Notes: generated by a model from the letters alone, not told the origin. A stretch of 23,779 nt of DNA from an uncultured Methylophaga sp. (GCA_947631375.1 CANRLD010000004.1:1-23779); one strand, 5' to 3'; shown: positions 7,542 to 16,241, counted from the first letter of the stretch. A program made the numbers and translations.

Positions 7542-8731
7542 TGCAACAAGTGACCCTGCTCGGATCGACCGGTTCAATTGGTATCAGTACATTGGATGTA
7601 TTAGAGCGTCATCCTGACAAATATCGGGTATATGCTTTGGCGGCCAACACCTCCGTTGAGACATTGTTTGAACAGTGTCGGCAGTTTCAACCCGAAGTAG
7701 CCGTGATGCTATGTTCTGATTCGGCAGAAACTCTGCAACGTAAATTACAGGCTGCCGGTCTGAATACCACCGTTAAAAGTGGTGATAAGGCGTTGCAAGA
7801 GATTGCCAGCACGAGTCAGGTGGATATTGTCGTCGCTGCCATTGTGGGAGCAGCAGGCTTGCTGCCGACACTGGCAGCCGCCAAAGCTGGTAAACGTATT
7901 CTGCTTGCCAACAAGGAAGCACTGGTGATGAGCGGCGCGCTATTGATGCGGGCGGTGGAAGAGCACGGTGCTGTGTTATTGCCGGTAGACAGTGAACATA
8001 ATGCCATTTGGCAATGCATGCCGATTAACAGCAAGCAGCAATACCGGTTTGATAATGCAGGTATCCGCCGTATTATTCTGACCGCTTCGGGCGGCCCTTT
8101 TCGCGACTGGGACGTGGCAGCGCTTGAATCGGTTACCCCAGAGCAGGCTATTGCACATCCAAACTGGTCGATGGGACAAAAAATATCGGTCGACTCGGCA
8201 ACGATGATGAATAAAGGTCTGGAAGTTATCGAGGCGCATTGGTTGTTTGGTCTTGATAGCAGCAAGATCGAAGTAATACTGCACCGACAGAGTATTATCC
8301 ATTCAATGGTTGATTATGCTGACGGCTCGGTTTTGGCTCAAATGGGCAATCCGGACATGCGTACTCCGATTGCCAATACTCTGGCCTGGCCACAGCGAAT
8401 TGGTTCTGGGGTCGAACCACTGGATCTGGTAAAAGTAGGACAACTTGATTTTGCGACTGCCGATGTTGAGCGTTTTCCTTGCCTGGCGTTGGCTTATCAG
8501 GCACTTGATGCAGGTGGCACCAGCACAACGATTTTGAATGCTGCCAATGAGATTGCGGTAGAGGCTTTTCTTGGCCGGAAAATCAAATTTACCGATATTG
8601 CACGCGTCATCGCGGAGACACTGCAACACGTGGTGTTAACGGAAGCAGAGTCACTTGAGCAAATATTAAGTGCTGATCGTTTGGCGAGAGAAGTCGCACA
8701 GCAACAGGTACAAATATTATGCAATCCTTAA
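7541..8731 (+). CDS. dxr: 1-deoxy-D-xylulose 5-phosphate reductoisomerase
   Basis: The protein has 396 residues, against 398 in E. coli. It converts DXP to 2-C-methyl-D-erythritol 4-phosphate with NADPH, the committed step of the MEP isoprenoid pathway that feeds UppS. The NADPH-binding GSTGSIG is at 8-14 and LLANKEALV at 121-129. The metal ligands Asp150, Glu152 (PVDSEHNAIWQ) and Glu231 (KGLEVIEAHWLF) match E. coli numbering exactly. HPNWSMGQKISVDSATMMNK forms the substrate loop. The frame is open upstream to 7520, but the ATG at 7541 puts the Rossmann motif at the family position. It overlaps cdsA by one base and rseP by 13. Confidence 0.98.
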   Translation: MQQVTLLGSTGSIGISTLDVLERHPDKYRVYALAANTSVETLFEQCRQFQPEVAVMLCSDSAETLQRKLQAAGLNTTVKSGDKALQEIASTSQVDIVVAAIVGAAGLLPTLAAAKAGKRILLANKEALVMSGALLMRAVEEHGAVLLPVDSEHNAIWQCMPINSKQQYRFDNAGIRRIILTASGGPFRDWDVAALESVTPEQAIAHPNWSMGQKISVDSATMMNKGLEVIEAHWLFGLDSSKIEVILHRQSIIHSMVDYADGSVLAQMGNPDMRTPIANTLAWPQRIGSGVEPLDLVKVGQLDFATADVERFPCLALAYQALDAGGTSTTILNAANEIAVEAFLGRKIKFTDIARVIAETLQHVVLTEAESLEQILSADRLAREVAQQQVQILCNP

Positions 8732-10056
8732 TTTTTTTCATCATTGCATTAAGCCTGCTGGTCGTGGTTCACGAATTTGGACATTACTGGGTGGCCAGGC
8801 GATGTGGCGTAAAAGTACTACGATTTTCTGTTGGTTTTGGTCCCAAGCTGTGGAGCAAACAGCTAAAAAATGGCACTGAGTTTGTGATCGCCGCATTACC
8901 GCTTGGCGGTTATGTGAAAATGCTGGATGAGCGGGAAGAGCCGGTTGCAGATGCCGATCTGCGTCAGACATTTAACCGGCAGCCATTAAGAAACCGTGTG
9001 GCGATTGTGGCGGCTGGACCGGCGGCTAATCTGTTATTTGCAGTGATGGCATATTGGTTCATTCTGGTGTTTGGTGTGCCTGGAATGAAGCCGATTATTG
9101 CTGATGTTGCTATCGACTCACCGGCGGCGATGGCCAAGCTTGAGGTCGGAGATGAAATCATTGCCATCAATGGCTCTACTACGCCCACAATCAACAGCCT
9201 GTTGCAGAAAATGCTGCAGCTGGCATTGGCTGGCGAGACGGTGACGTTGACTACGCGCCATGCTGATGTTGAAACAGAAAAACAACTCCAGCTACCGGAA
9301 ATAGGGCTGGATGATGCAGGAACGCTGCTTGATCGAGTAGGGTTCAGGCCGGTACAGCCTGATCTGCAACCTATTATTGGCAGTATCGTTGTCGGTAGTG
9401 CCGCCGAGGCGGCGGGTTTGCTGGAAGGTGATCAGCTGCTTGCTGCCGATGGTCTACCTTTAGACAGCTGGCAGGCGTGGGTCGAATTGATACAACAAAA
9501 AGCTGACACCGCGATACAGATTGAACTGCTGCGTAATGACGTGGTACAGCACGTTGTGGTGACTCCCCAGGCAGATGAAAATGGTGTGGGTCGCATTGGT
9601 GCAGCCGTGAACACCGAGGGATATACGATACCGGCTGATTTGCAGGCTGAATTACGCTATGGACCGCTGGCTGCGATACCGCAGGCAATAAAACAGACCT
9701 GGCAATTTAGTGTGACGACTATCAGTGGTTTATGGGGCATGTTGATGGGAACGGTTTCCAGCGACAATCTGGGGGGGCCAATCGCCATCGCCCAGATTGC
9801 TGGTGATTCCGCGCAGCAGGGCTTGATTACGTTTATCAGCTTTTTAGCGATGATCAGTATCAGTCTGGGTATTCTGAATTTACTGCCGGTTCCCGTGCTC
9901 GATGGTGGACATTTATTACTGTATTTTTTTGAATGGGTACGTGGCAAGCCACTGCCAGAATCTGTGCAGATCCAGGGGCAAAAAATAGGCTTGTTTTTGA
10001 TTTTACTGTTGATGGTATTTGCCTTTACCAATGACATTGCACGACTGATTGGCTAA
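8719..10056 (+). CDS. rseP: RseP, site-2 intramembrane zinc metalloprotease
   Basis: The protein has 445 residues, against 450 in E. coli. In this family it cleaves the anti-sigma factor RseA within the inner membrane to release sigma-E, and also clears remnant signal peptides. The zinc motif HEFGH is at residues 18-22 in the first transmembrane segment. The third ligand, Asp395, lies in LLPVPVLDGGHLL near the C-terminus. Two PDZ domains sit between them, at about 105-190 (SPAAMAKLEVGDEIIAING) and 205-290 (AAEAAGLLEGDQLLAADG). The start inside the end of dxr is fixed by the position of HEFGH. Next to bamA and skp, it links envelope stress sensing to outer membrane assembly. Confidence 0.97.
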   Translation: MQSLIFFIIALSLLVVVHEFGHYWVARRCGVKVLRFSVGFGPKLWSKQLKNGTEFVIAALPLGGYVKMLDEREEPVADADLRQTFNRQPLRNRVAIVAAGPAANLLFAVMAYWFILVFGVPGMKPIIADVAIDSPAAMAKLEVGDEIIAINGSTTPTINSLLQKMLQLALAGETVTLTTRHADVETEKQLQLPEIGLDDAGTLLDRVGFRPVQPDLQPIIGSIVVGSAAEAAGLLEGDQLLAADGLPLDSWQAWVELIQQKADTAIQIELLRNDVVQHVVVTPQADENGVGRIGAAVNTEGYTIPADLQAELRYGPLAAIPQAIKQTWQFSVTTISGLWGMLMGTVSSDNLGGPIAIAQIAGDSAQQGLITFISFLAMISISLGILNLLPVPVLDGGHLLLYFFEWVRGKPLPESVQIQGQKIGLFLILLLMVFAFTNDIARLIG

Positions 10057-10112
10057 TCCATTCATTGCAGGTACACTTACGATTTCTTCGGCCGACTGAT
10101 TGTAAAACAACA

Positions 10113-12410
10113 ATGAAACAAATCATCACAGCATTGACGCTCCTCTGGTTATCCTCTGTAGCTTGGGCCCAAGAATTTATCATAGAGGATATTCGGGTCG
10201 AAGGTTTACAACGTATTTCTGCCGGTACCGTTTTTAACTACTTGCCCGTTAAAGTGGGTGATGAGTTAACGGATAACGATACGCGCGGCATTATTCGATC
10301 GCTGTTTAAATCAAAGTATTTTAGTGATGTCCAGGTAGAGCGTGATGATGGCGTACTGGTTATCAAGGTCAGTGAGCGTCCAGCCATTTCCAGTATTGAG
10401 TTTATTGGCAATAAGGATTTGGATAGTGATGAGTTGACAAAATCATTGCGTCAAATCGGTTTTGCCGAAGGCCAGGTATTTGAACAGGCGATGCTGGAAC
10501 GAGTTGAGCTTGAGCTGCAACGGCAATATTTCAGCCGGGGTAAATACGGTGTCACGATTGATTCAGAAGTGACACCATTATCACGTAACCGGGTAGCCGT
10601 CCGTATCAATATGGCGGAAGGTGTAGTGGCAACGATTGGCGAAATCAATATTGTCGGTAACCATTCGTATGATGATGAACAGTTACTCAACGAATTTGAG
10701 TCCACCACCGGTGGCTGGTTATCAGCGCTAACAAAAGATAATCAATATTCCCGCCAAAAACTATCTGCAGACCTAGAGTCATTGCGCTCATTTTATCTGG
10801 ATCGCGGTTATGTTGATTTCACCGTTGAATCGACTCAGGTCACAATATCCGATGACAAGAAACGCATGTTTATCACCATTAATATTTCAGAAGGTGAGCG
10901 TTATAAAATTAATGAAGTCAGATTGGCAGGTAATCTGATTGTGCCAGAGGAAGAGTTATTCGAATTGGTAACGATTCGTAAAAACTCGGTGTTCTCGCGA
11001 AAGGCAATTACTTCCAGCAGTGAACGGCTAACCGATCGTTTGGGAAATGATGGTTATGCTTTTGCGAACGTCAATGCAGTTCCTGATATTGACCGGGATG
11101 CGCGTGAAGTAAACTTGACATTTTTTGTTGATCCAGGCCGCCGAGCATATGTGCGCCGGATAAATATTTCGGGCAACAGCAAAACGCGTGATGAAGTGTT
11201 ACGACAGGAAATGCGTCAGCAGGAGTCGGCATGGATTTCAACCGGTGATGTTGAACGTTCTCGCGAACGTATGGCGCGACTGGGTTATTTTGAAGACGTT
11301 AACGTTGAAACATTACCGGTAGCAGGAACCTCGGATCAGGTCGATCTGGATTTCAATGTGACTGAAATGGCGTCGGGCAGCTTGTCGGCGGGTATCGGTT
11401 ACTCACAATCTGACGGGATTATTTTCAACGCGAATGTGACGCAGAGAAACTTTTTCGGTAGTGGTAAACATGTCCGTTTCGGCTTTAATAACAGCCGGGT
11501 AAATACGGTTTACAGCTTTGGATATACTAATCCGTTTGCAACAGTTGACGGCATCAGTCAGGGCTTTAACCTGTTTTATCGGGAAACAGATGCGTATGAA
11601 GCCAACTTAGCAAGCTACACCACAGACGTTTTTGGTGGAGATATTAATTTCGGGATCCCTATTTCAGAGAATAATCGCATCAATCTCGCCTTTGGTTATG
11701 AACATACGCAACTGGATATACCGGATTATGTAGAAGAAAGATATTCGATTGATCGTTATAAAGAGTTCCTGGAAACAGAAGGGGATTCATTCCATTCGTT
11801 TCCATTAACCATCAGCTGGTCCAGTGATACCCGTAACAATGCAATCATGCCGACACGAGGTATGTCACAAAGCCTGTCTGCTGAAGTCGCGACCCCCATC
11901 GGTGATCTGCAGTATTATAAATTGCGTTACCGCAATAACTGGTATACACCGATAAGCGACACATTGACGTTTGCCCTGCGGACAGATCTTGGTTACGGAA
12001 AAGCCTATGGCAGCAGTGATCAATTTCCGTTCTTCCAAAACTTCTATGCCGGTGGTATTCGTAGTGTCAGAGGTTTCCGCGCGAATACATTGGGTTATCG
12101 TGAGCCTGGTAAAGAAGACCGGGCCTTGGGTGGTAACATGATGGTTACTGGTGGTGCAGAAGTTATTTTCCCACTTCCATTTATGAAAAAAGCGTTGCGG
12201 TCATTGCGCTTGAGTGCTTTTGTGGATGTGGGTAACGTATACGATGTCGAAGAAAGCTTTGAAGCGGATTTGCTGCGTTATTCAACCGGCTTGTCAGCTA
12301 TCTGGATTTCTCCGTTTGGTGCGATGTCATTCAGCATTGCCGCACCGTTACGTGAACAACCACATGATGAGACGGAAGTGTTCCAGTTCTCACTTGGATC
12401 GACATTTTAA
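10113..12410 (+). CDS. bamA: BamA, outer membrane protein assembly factor
   Basis: The protein has 765 residues, against 810 in E. coli. It is the central Omp85 pore of the BAM complex, which folds and inserts beta-barrel proteins. A signal peptide (MKQIITALTLLWLSSVAWA, cleavage before QEF) is followed by five POTRA domains to about residue 420, the first starting FIIEDIRVEGLQRIS. A 16-strand barrel follows. The conserved VRGF of loop 6 is at 652-655, and the last residue is Phe (SLGSTF), the usual barrel insertion signal. The open frame extends to a TTG at 10065, but the ATG at 10113 places the signal peptide correctly. It lies 56 bases after rseP and 21 bases before skp. Confidence 0.98.
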   Translation: MKQIITALTLLWLSSVAWAQEFIIEDIRVEGLQRISAGTVFNYLPVKVGDELTDNDTRGIIRSLFKSKYFSDVQVERDDGVLVIKVSERPAISSIEFIGNKDLDSDELTKSLRQIGFAEGQVFEQAMLERVELELQRQYFSRGKYGVTIDSEVTPLSRNRVAVRINMAEGVVATIGEINIVGNHSYDDEQLLNEFESTTGGWLSALTKDNQYSRQKLSADLESLRSFYLDRGYVDFTVESTQVTISDDKKRMFITINISEGERYKINEVRLAGNLIVPEEELFELVTIRKNSVFSRKAITSSSERLTDRLGNDGYAFANVNAVPDIDRDAREVNLTFFVDPGRRAYVRRINISGNSKTRDEVLRQEMRQQESAWISTGDVERSRERMARLGYFEDVNVETLPVAGTSDQVDLDFNVTEMASGSLSAGIGYSQSDGIIFNANVTQRNFFGSGKHVRFGFNNSRVNTVYSFGYTNPFATVDGISQGFNLFYRETDAYEANLASYTTDVFGGDINFGIPISENNRINLAFGYEHTQLDIPDYVEERYSIDRYKEFLETEGDSFHSFPLTISWSSDTRNNAIMPTRGMSQSLSAEVATPIGDLQYYKLRYRNNWYTPISDTLTFALRTDLGYGKAYGSSDQFPFFQNFYAGGIRSVRGFRANTLGYREPGKEDRALGGNMMVTGGAEVIFPLPFMKKALRSLRLSAFVDVGNVYDVEESFEADLLRYSTGLSAIWISPFGAMSFSIAAPLREQPHDETEVFQFSLGSTF

Positions 12411-12431
12411 TTTAACTATTCGGAGTTAAGA

Positions 12432-12932
12432 GTGAAAAACATCAAGATTGTTGGCCTGTTGTTGGCATCGTTAATGGTCAGCCCAGTCTATGCTGCGGAA
12501 ATGAAAATCGGCGTGGTCAATGCCAGTGTTGTATTAGATCAGTCACCGCAAAAAGAACGTGCTTTAGCCAGATTGGAAAAAGAGTTTTCAACGCGTAGCA
12601 AAGCGCTCGAAACCAAACATAAGCAATTGCTTGCGGCTCAGGAAAAGCTGAACCGTGATGCGGCGGTGCTGGGTAATGATGAGCGTCAGGCGCAAGAACG
12701 TAAAATCATCAGTGACCAGCGTGATTTAAAGCGTCTGCAAGATGAATATAGTGAAGACTTGTCTATTCGGCGTAATGAAGAGTTACGTAAACTGGAAGAG
12801 GAAATCGCTGAAACCATTGTGGAGCTCGCAAAACAGGAGTCCTATGATTTGGTGCTGTATCAAGGCGTTATTTTTGCCAGTGAAAAAGCAGATCTGACTG
12901 CGAAAGTGCTGGAAAGACTAAAAGCGAAATAA
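12432..12932 (+). CDS. skp: Skp/OmpH periplasmic chaperone
   Basis: The protein has 166 residues, against 161 in E. coli. It is a trimeric periplasmic chaperone that carries unfolded outer membrane proteins to BAM. A signal peptide (MKNIKIVGLLLASLMVSPVY, then Ala) precedes AEMKIGVVNASVVLDQSP, the start of the beta core. A long charged alpha-helical segment rich in Lys, Glu, Arg and Gln (about 35-135) forms the tentacle arms. The start is GTG, supported by GGAG at 12422-12425 with 6-base spacing. It lies between bamA and lpxD as in most gammaproteobacteria. Confidence 0.95.
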   Translation: MKNIKIVGLLLASLMVSPVYAAEMKIGVVNASVVLDQSPQKERALARLEKEFSTRSKALETKHKQLLAAQEKLNRDAAVLGNDERQAQERKIISDQRDLKRLQDEYSEDLSIRRNEELRKLEEEIAETIVELAKQESYDLVLYQGVIFASEKADLTAKVLERLKAK

Positions 12933-12942
12933 GAGACTGAAC

Positions 12943-13956
12943 GTGGGCTGGACGCTGGCAGAAATTGCTTCGAAAATTGGTGCTGAACTTATAGGCGATG
13001 CTGACAAGGTTATTACCGGTGTAGGTACACTGCAAAATGCCACAGCGGATGACATCAGCTTTTTAGCGAACAGCAAGTATCGCCACTATCTGAAGGATAC
13101 AACGGCTGGTTGTGTTATTGTTTCGCCGGCAGATGCTGCTGAGGTGAGCACCAATGCGCTGGTTATTGCCGATACGTATGTGGCTTATGCTAAAACAGCC
13201 GCGCTTCTCTATCCAGAAGAACACAATGAAGCAGCTATTCATCCCACCGCTGTAATCGGTCCGAATACGCTAATTGCTGACTCGTCCAATATTGCCGCGC
13301 ATGTGGTTATTGGTGCAGATGTGGTGATTGGTGAGAATGTGAATATCGGCCCGGGCTGTATCGTTGAAAATGGCGTTGTGATTGGTGCCGACAGCCGATT
13401 AGTGGCCAACGTGACCCTTTGTCGAAAAGTCCGTATTGGTCAGCGGGTCAAAATTCATCCGGGGGTGGTGATAGGTGCTGATGGTTTTGGTATTGCAAAC
13501 GATAAAGGGCGTTGGCTGAAAATCCCTCAAGTTGGCTCGGTCGTTATTGGCAATGATGTTGAAATTGGTGCCAACACAACCATCGATCGGGGTGCGATAG
13601 ATGACACGATTATCAGCGACGGCGTGAAGCTGGATAACCAGATCCAAATCGGCCATAACTGTACTGTGGGTGAACATACAGTGATTGCTGGTTGTGTTGG
13701 TATTGCCGGCAGCACCCGGATTGGTGCAAATTGTGCCATCGGTGGCGGGACAGGTATTGCCGGCCATATTGAAATTGTCGATGGTGTTCAGCTGACGGGA
13801 ATGAGTATGGTGACCAAGTCTATTACTGTTGCTGGCACTTATTCTTCGGGAATACCTATTGAACCGACGCGTGAATGGCACCGTAATGTGATTCGTTATC
13901 GACAACTTGATAAATTACATGACAAAGTCAGACAATTAGAATCCCAGTTGAAATAA
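12943..13956 (+). CDS. lpxD: UDP-3-O-(3-hydroxyacyl)glucosamine N-acyltransferase
   Basis: The protein has 337 residues, against 341 in E. coli. It adds the second (N-linked) 3-hydroxyacyl chain from acyl-ACP in lipid A synthesis. An N-terminal uridine-binding domain (TLAEIASKIGAELIGDA through DDISFLANSKYRHYL) is followed by a left-handed beta-helix of hexapeptide repeats, about 100-310, with catalytic His238 in QIGHNCTVGEH. A C-terminal helix closes the protein (YRQLDKLHDKVRQLESQLK). The GTG start aligns with the E. coli N-terminus, but no strong ribosome-binding site is visible. It begins 10 bases after skp, so re-initiation is likely. Confidence 0.97.
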   Translation: MGWTLAEIASKIGAELIGDADKVITGVGTLQNATADDISFLANSKYRHYLKDTTAGCVIVSPADAAEVSTNALVIADTYVAYAKTAALLYPEEHNEAAIHPTAVIGPNTLIADSSNIAAHVVIGADVVIGENVNIGPGCIVENGVVIGADSRLVANVTLCRKVRIGQRVKIHPGVVIGADGFGIANDKGRWLKIPQVGSVVIGNDVEIGANTTIDRGAIDDTIISDGVKLDNQIQIGHNCTVGEHTVIAGCVGIAGSTRIGANCAIGGGTGIAGHIEIVDGVQLTGMSMVTKSITVAGTYSSGIPIEPTREWHRNVIRYRQLDKLHDKVRQLESQLK

Positions 13957-14035
13957 TCATTTGCCGGGATGTAATTCTCCTGTGCTTTACCACATCAGCG
14001 TCTCAACGTAAGATGACTGAATTCACTAGAAATCC

Positions 14036-14042
14036 TAAGGAT
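14036..14042 (+). promoter_or_regulatory. Ribosome-binding site supporting the TTG start of fabZ
   Basis: TAAGGAT precedes the TTG at 14050 by 7 bases. No ATG or GTG near this point would give a full FabZ N-terminus, so this site decides the start. Confidence 0.65.
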
Positions 14043-14049
14043 ACTCAGA

Positions 14050-14499
14050 TTGAACACCATTGATATACACGAAATTCAACGCCTGTTGCCACATCGATAC
14101 CCCTTCTTGCTGATTGACAGGGTCATTGAATTTACTCCTGGTGAGCATCTGGTAGGGATTAAAAATGTCAGTTTTAACGAGCCTCACTTTACGGGACATT
14201 TTCCCCAACGCGTCATTATGCCCGGTGTACTGATTCTGGAAGCCTTGGCGCAGGCCACTGGCTTGCTTGCTTTTAAAACGGCAGATGAAATACGTTCCGA
14301 CGAAGCACTATATTATTTGGCTGGAATAGATAACGCGCGCTTCAAAAAACCAGTAGAGCCGGGTGATCAACTGCGTCTTGAGGTGAAGTTAATAAAGTAT
14401 AAACGTAATTTATGGAAGTTTTATGGCCAGGCAACCGTTGATGGTGAAGTTGTCGTTAGTGCCGATATTATGTGTGTTAACCAAGAAATGCCCCTGTGA
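14050..14499 (+). CDS. fabZ: 3-hydroxyacyl-ACP dehydratase FabZ
   Basis: The protein has 149 residues, against 151 in E. coli. It dehydrates 3-hydroxyacyl-ACP in fatty acid elongation and so competes with LpxA and LpxD for the same substrate. The hot-dog fold begins LLPHRYPFLLIDRVIEF. The active-site helix HFPQRVIMPGVLILEALAQ contains the catalytic His and Glu. GIDNARFKKPVEPGDQL follows. The start is TTG, with the ribosome-binding sequence TAAGGAT at 14036. It is separated from lpxD by 93 bases with no clear promoter and overlaps lpxA by 4 bases (GTGA). Confidence 0.97.
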   Translation: MNTIDIHEIQRLLPHRYPFLLIDRVIEFTPGEHLVGIKNVSFNEPHFTGHFPQRVIMPGVLILEALAQATGLLAFKTADEIRSDEALYYLAGIDNARFKKPVEPGDQLRLEVKLIKYKRNLWKFYGQATVDGEVVVSADIMCVNQEMPL

Positions 14500-15266
14500 T
14501 TCATCCAACTGCTATTATCGATCCCCGTGCCAGGCTCGCTGATAATGTCAGCGTGGGGCCTTACAGTATTATTGGTGCCGATGTAGAAATTGCTGCCGGT
14601 ACAGAAATTGCCTCACATGTCGTCATTAAAGGCCCGACAAAGATCGGTCGCAATAACCGTATTTTTCAGTTTGCCTCCATTGGTGAAGAGCCCCAGGATA
14701 AAAAATATCACGGTGAGCCAACGTTGCTGGAAATTGGCGATGATAATCTTATTCGGGAATCGGTCACGATTAATCGTGGCACAGTGCAGGGGGGCGGTAT
14801 CACAAAAGTCGGTCACCGTAACTGGATTATGGCCTATGTGCATATTGCTCATGACTGCATTATTGGTGACGACAATATCTTTGCAAATAATGCTTCGCTT
14901 GCTGGTCATGTGGTCGTAGAACAACATGTGATTTTGGGTGGATTTACTTTGGTCAGCCAATTTAATCATCTGGGATCGCATTGTTTTAGTGCCATGGGTA
15001 GTGTGATCTCGCGTAATGTTCCCCCTTATGTATTAGTGTCGGGCCACATGGCAGAGCCGGTTGGTATCAATGTGGAAGGCTTGCGCAGGCGTAGTTTCAC
15101 CGATACCCAGATTCGTAATATCCGGCAGGCTTACAAGCTGGTTTATCGCTCAGGTTTACGTCTGGAGGATGCCTGTCAGCGCTTGCTGGAAATGCAGCAA
15201 GAGGCGGCAGAACTGGAAGTATTTATCGACTTTCTCACTAACCAGCAAGGCGGAATCATTCGTTAA
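14496..15266 (+). CDS. lpxA: UDP-N-acetylglucosamine O-acyltransferase
   Basis: The protein has 256 residues, against 262 in E. coli. It catalyses the first step of lipid A synthesis, 3-O-acylation of UDP-GlcNAc by 3-hydroxyacyl-ACP. A left-handed beta-helix of hexapeptide repeats runs to about residue 180, with His116 and catalytic His119 in AYVHIAHDC (E. coli 122 and 125). RESVTINRGTVQGGG and VNVEG-like VGINVEGLRRR are conserved. Met167 sits where E. coli has Gly173, the hydrocarbon-ruler residue; a Met there in P. aeruginosa goes with C10 chains. The start is GTG, overlapping the fabZ stop. lpxB, the usual next gene, is absent. Confidence 0.97.
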   Translation: MIHPTAIIDPRARLADNVSVGPYSIIGADVEIAAGTEIASHVVIKGPTKIGRNNRIFQFASIGEEPQDKKYHGEPTLLEIGDDNLIRESVTINRGTVQGGGITKVGHRNWIMAYVHIAHDCIIGDDNIFANNASLAGHVVVEQHVILGGFTLVSQFNHLGSHCFSAMGSVISRNVPPYVLVSGHMAEPVGINVEGLRRRSFTDTQIRNIRQAYKLVYRSGLRLEDACQRLLEMQQEAAELEVFIDFLTNQQGGIIR

Positions 15267-15599
15267 TCAGTTACTGTTTTAGCTGCGTTACTCGAAATCA
15301 GCTAATCTGCTGGCAAATCCTGTGCAGCTGATTGTGAACTCTTGCAACTCCAGACAGGTCAATCACAAGACTTGATTTTTACTGAGAGCAAAAGCACTTT
15401 TTACGGCATGGTGTCATTGTTTAACGTCTCATCGGACGAATGATAAACACCGGGCAGGTGCTCGCAAAAAGGAAATTGCCATCAGCAATAGCAGGGTTAG
15501 CAAAATACAGCAATAACCACGTATAATCTGGCACTTTAAATTCACAGACTAAATAGTCACAACGCATGATGTGTCATGGCTGTTTGCAAGGAGTAAACG
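15267..15599. other. Non-coding junction between the lpx and yfgM-bamB-der blocks
   Basis: No coding frame of note was found in these 333 bases. They contain an inverted repeat TTAGCTG/CAGCTAA (15279-15285 and 15299-15305) just after lpxA, without a T-tract, and a small ATTGC/GCAAT hairpin at 15475-15489. A TATAAT element lies near the right end. The genes normally found here on either side (lpxB after lpxA; hisS before yfgM) are missing, and no remnant was recognised. Confidence 0.6.
15497..15527 (+). promoter_or_regulatory. Candidate promoter for yfgM-bamB-der
   Basis: A perfect TATAAT lies at 15522-15527. The best -35 is TTAGCA at 15497-15502, with four of six consensus bases but a long 19-base spacer. 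A start near 15534 would give a leader of about 65 bases. Only the -10 is strong. Confidence 0.45.
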
Positions 15600-16241
15600 A
15601 TGGATATTTATGCATCGGATGATGAAAAAGCAGAAGCACTAAAAACCTGGTGGCGTGAAAATGGTCGCTCAGTTGTTACCGGTATCGTCCTAGGTGGCGC
15701 AATAATCTTTGGTTGGCGCTACTGGCTTACTCATCAACAGTCGACTACTGAACAAGCCGCAATCATTTACCAGCAAGTACAAATGAAGCTTACGGAAGAT
15801 GAGCTGACGCAAGCAGAAGATCTGACACAGACGTTAATGCAATCACATGCGAAAACACCCTATGCAGCCTTTGCTGCCATGGAGTTAGCGGCAGAGCAAG
15901 TACGAGCAGATCAGCCTGCAGCTGCCTTGGAATATTTAAAGTGGGTTGCTGAAAAAGCCAAGCTAGACGCACAGAAAGATTTGGCTAGACTCAGAACCGT
16001 CAGAGTGCTTACCGATCAAGAGGAATATGAACAGGCACTGCAAATTGCCCAACAGCCAGCTTTGGCTGCATACGAGTCCTTATTTGATGAATTACAAGGC
16101 GATATTTACCTGGCGCAAGGGCAAAAAGCAGAGGCTTATGCTGCGTACCGTAATGCATTGGCCAGCATCAATGAAAACGATCCACGTAGAACGATATTGG
16201 AAATGAAACGAGATGATGTGGCCGTTATTGATGAGGGGTAA
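15600..16241 (+). CDS. yfgM: YfgM family ancillary SecYEG translocon subunit
   Basis: The protein has 213 residues, close to the 206 of E. coli YfgM. It is a single-pass inner-membrane protein with a periplasmic tetratricopeptide-like domain. In E. coli it associates with SecYEG and PpiD and helps hand secreted proteins to periplasmic chaperones. The N-terminus MDIYASDDEKAEALKTWWRE is characteristic, with a membrane span at about residues 24-43 ending FGWRYWL. Helical repeats rich in Ala, Gln and Glu follow. The ATG has a strong AAGGAG site. It overlaps bamB by 11 bases; yfgM-bamB-der is a conserved trio. Confidence 0.93.
   Translation: MDIYASDDEKAEALKTWWRENGRSVVTGIVLGGAIIFGWRYWLTHQQSTTEQAAIIYQQVQMKLTEDELTQAEDLTQTLMQSHAKTPYAAFAAMELAAEQVRADQPAAALEYLKWVAEKAKLDAQKDLARLRTVRVLTDQEEYEQALQIAQQPALAAYESLFDELQGDIYLAQGQKAEAYAAYRNALASINENDPRRTILEMKRDDVAVIDEG

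Noticed and set aside
9374..9688. Minus-strand frames within rseP (9374-9688, 9432-9614, 9657-10037)
   Set aside because: They are antisense shadows of the PDZ and C-terminal coding region of rseP.
10065..10112. TTG-initiated extension of bamA by 16 residues
   Set aside because: It would bury the signal peptide. The ATG at 10113 starts a normal signal sequence.
15279..15305. Inverted repeat after lpxA as a terminator
   Set aside because: It has a seven-pair stem but a 13-base loop and no T run. It was kept only as a note in the intergenic entry.
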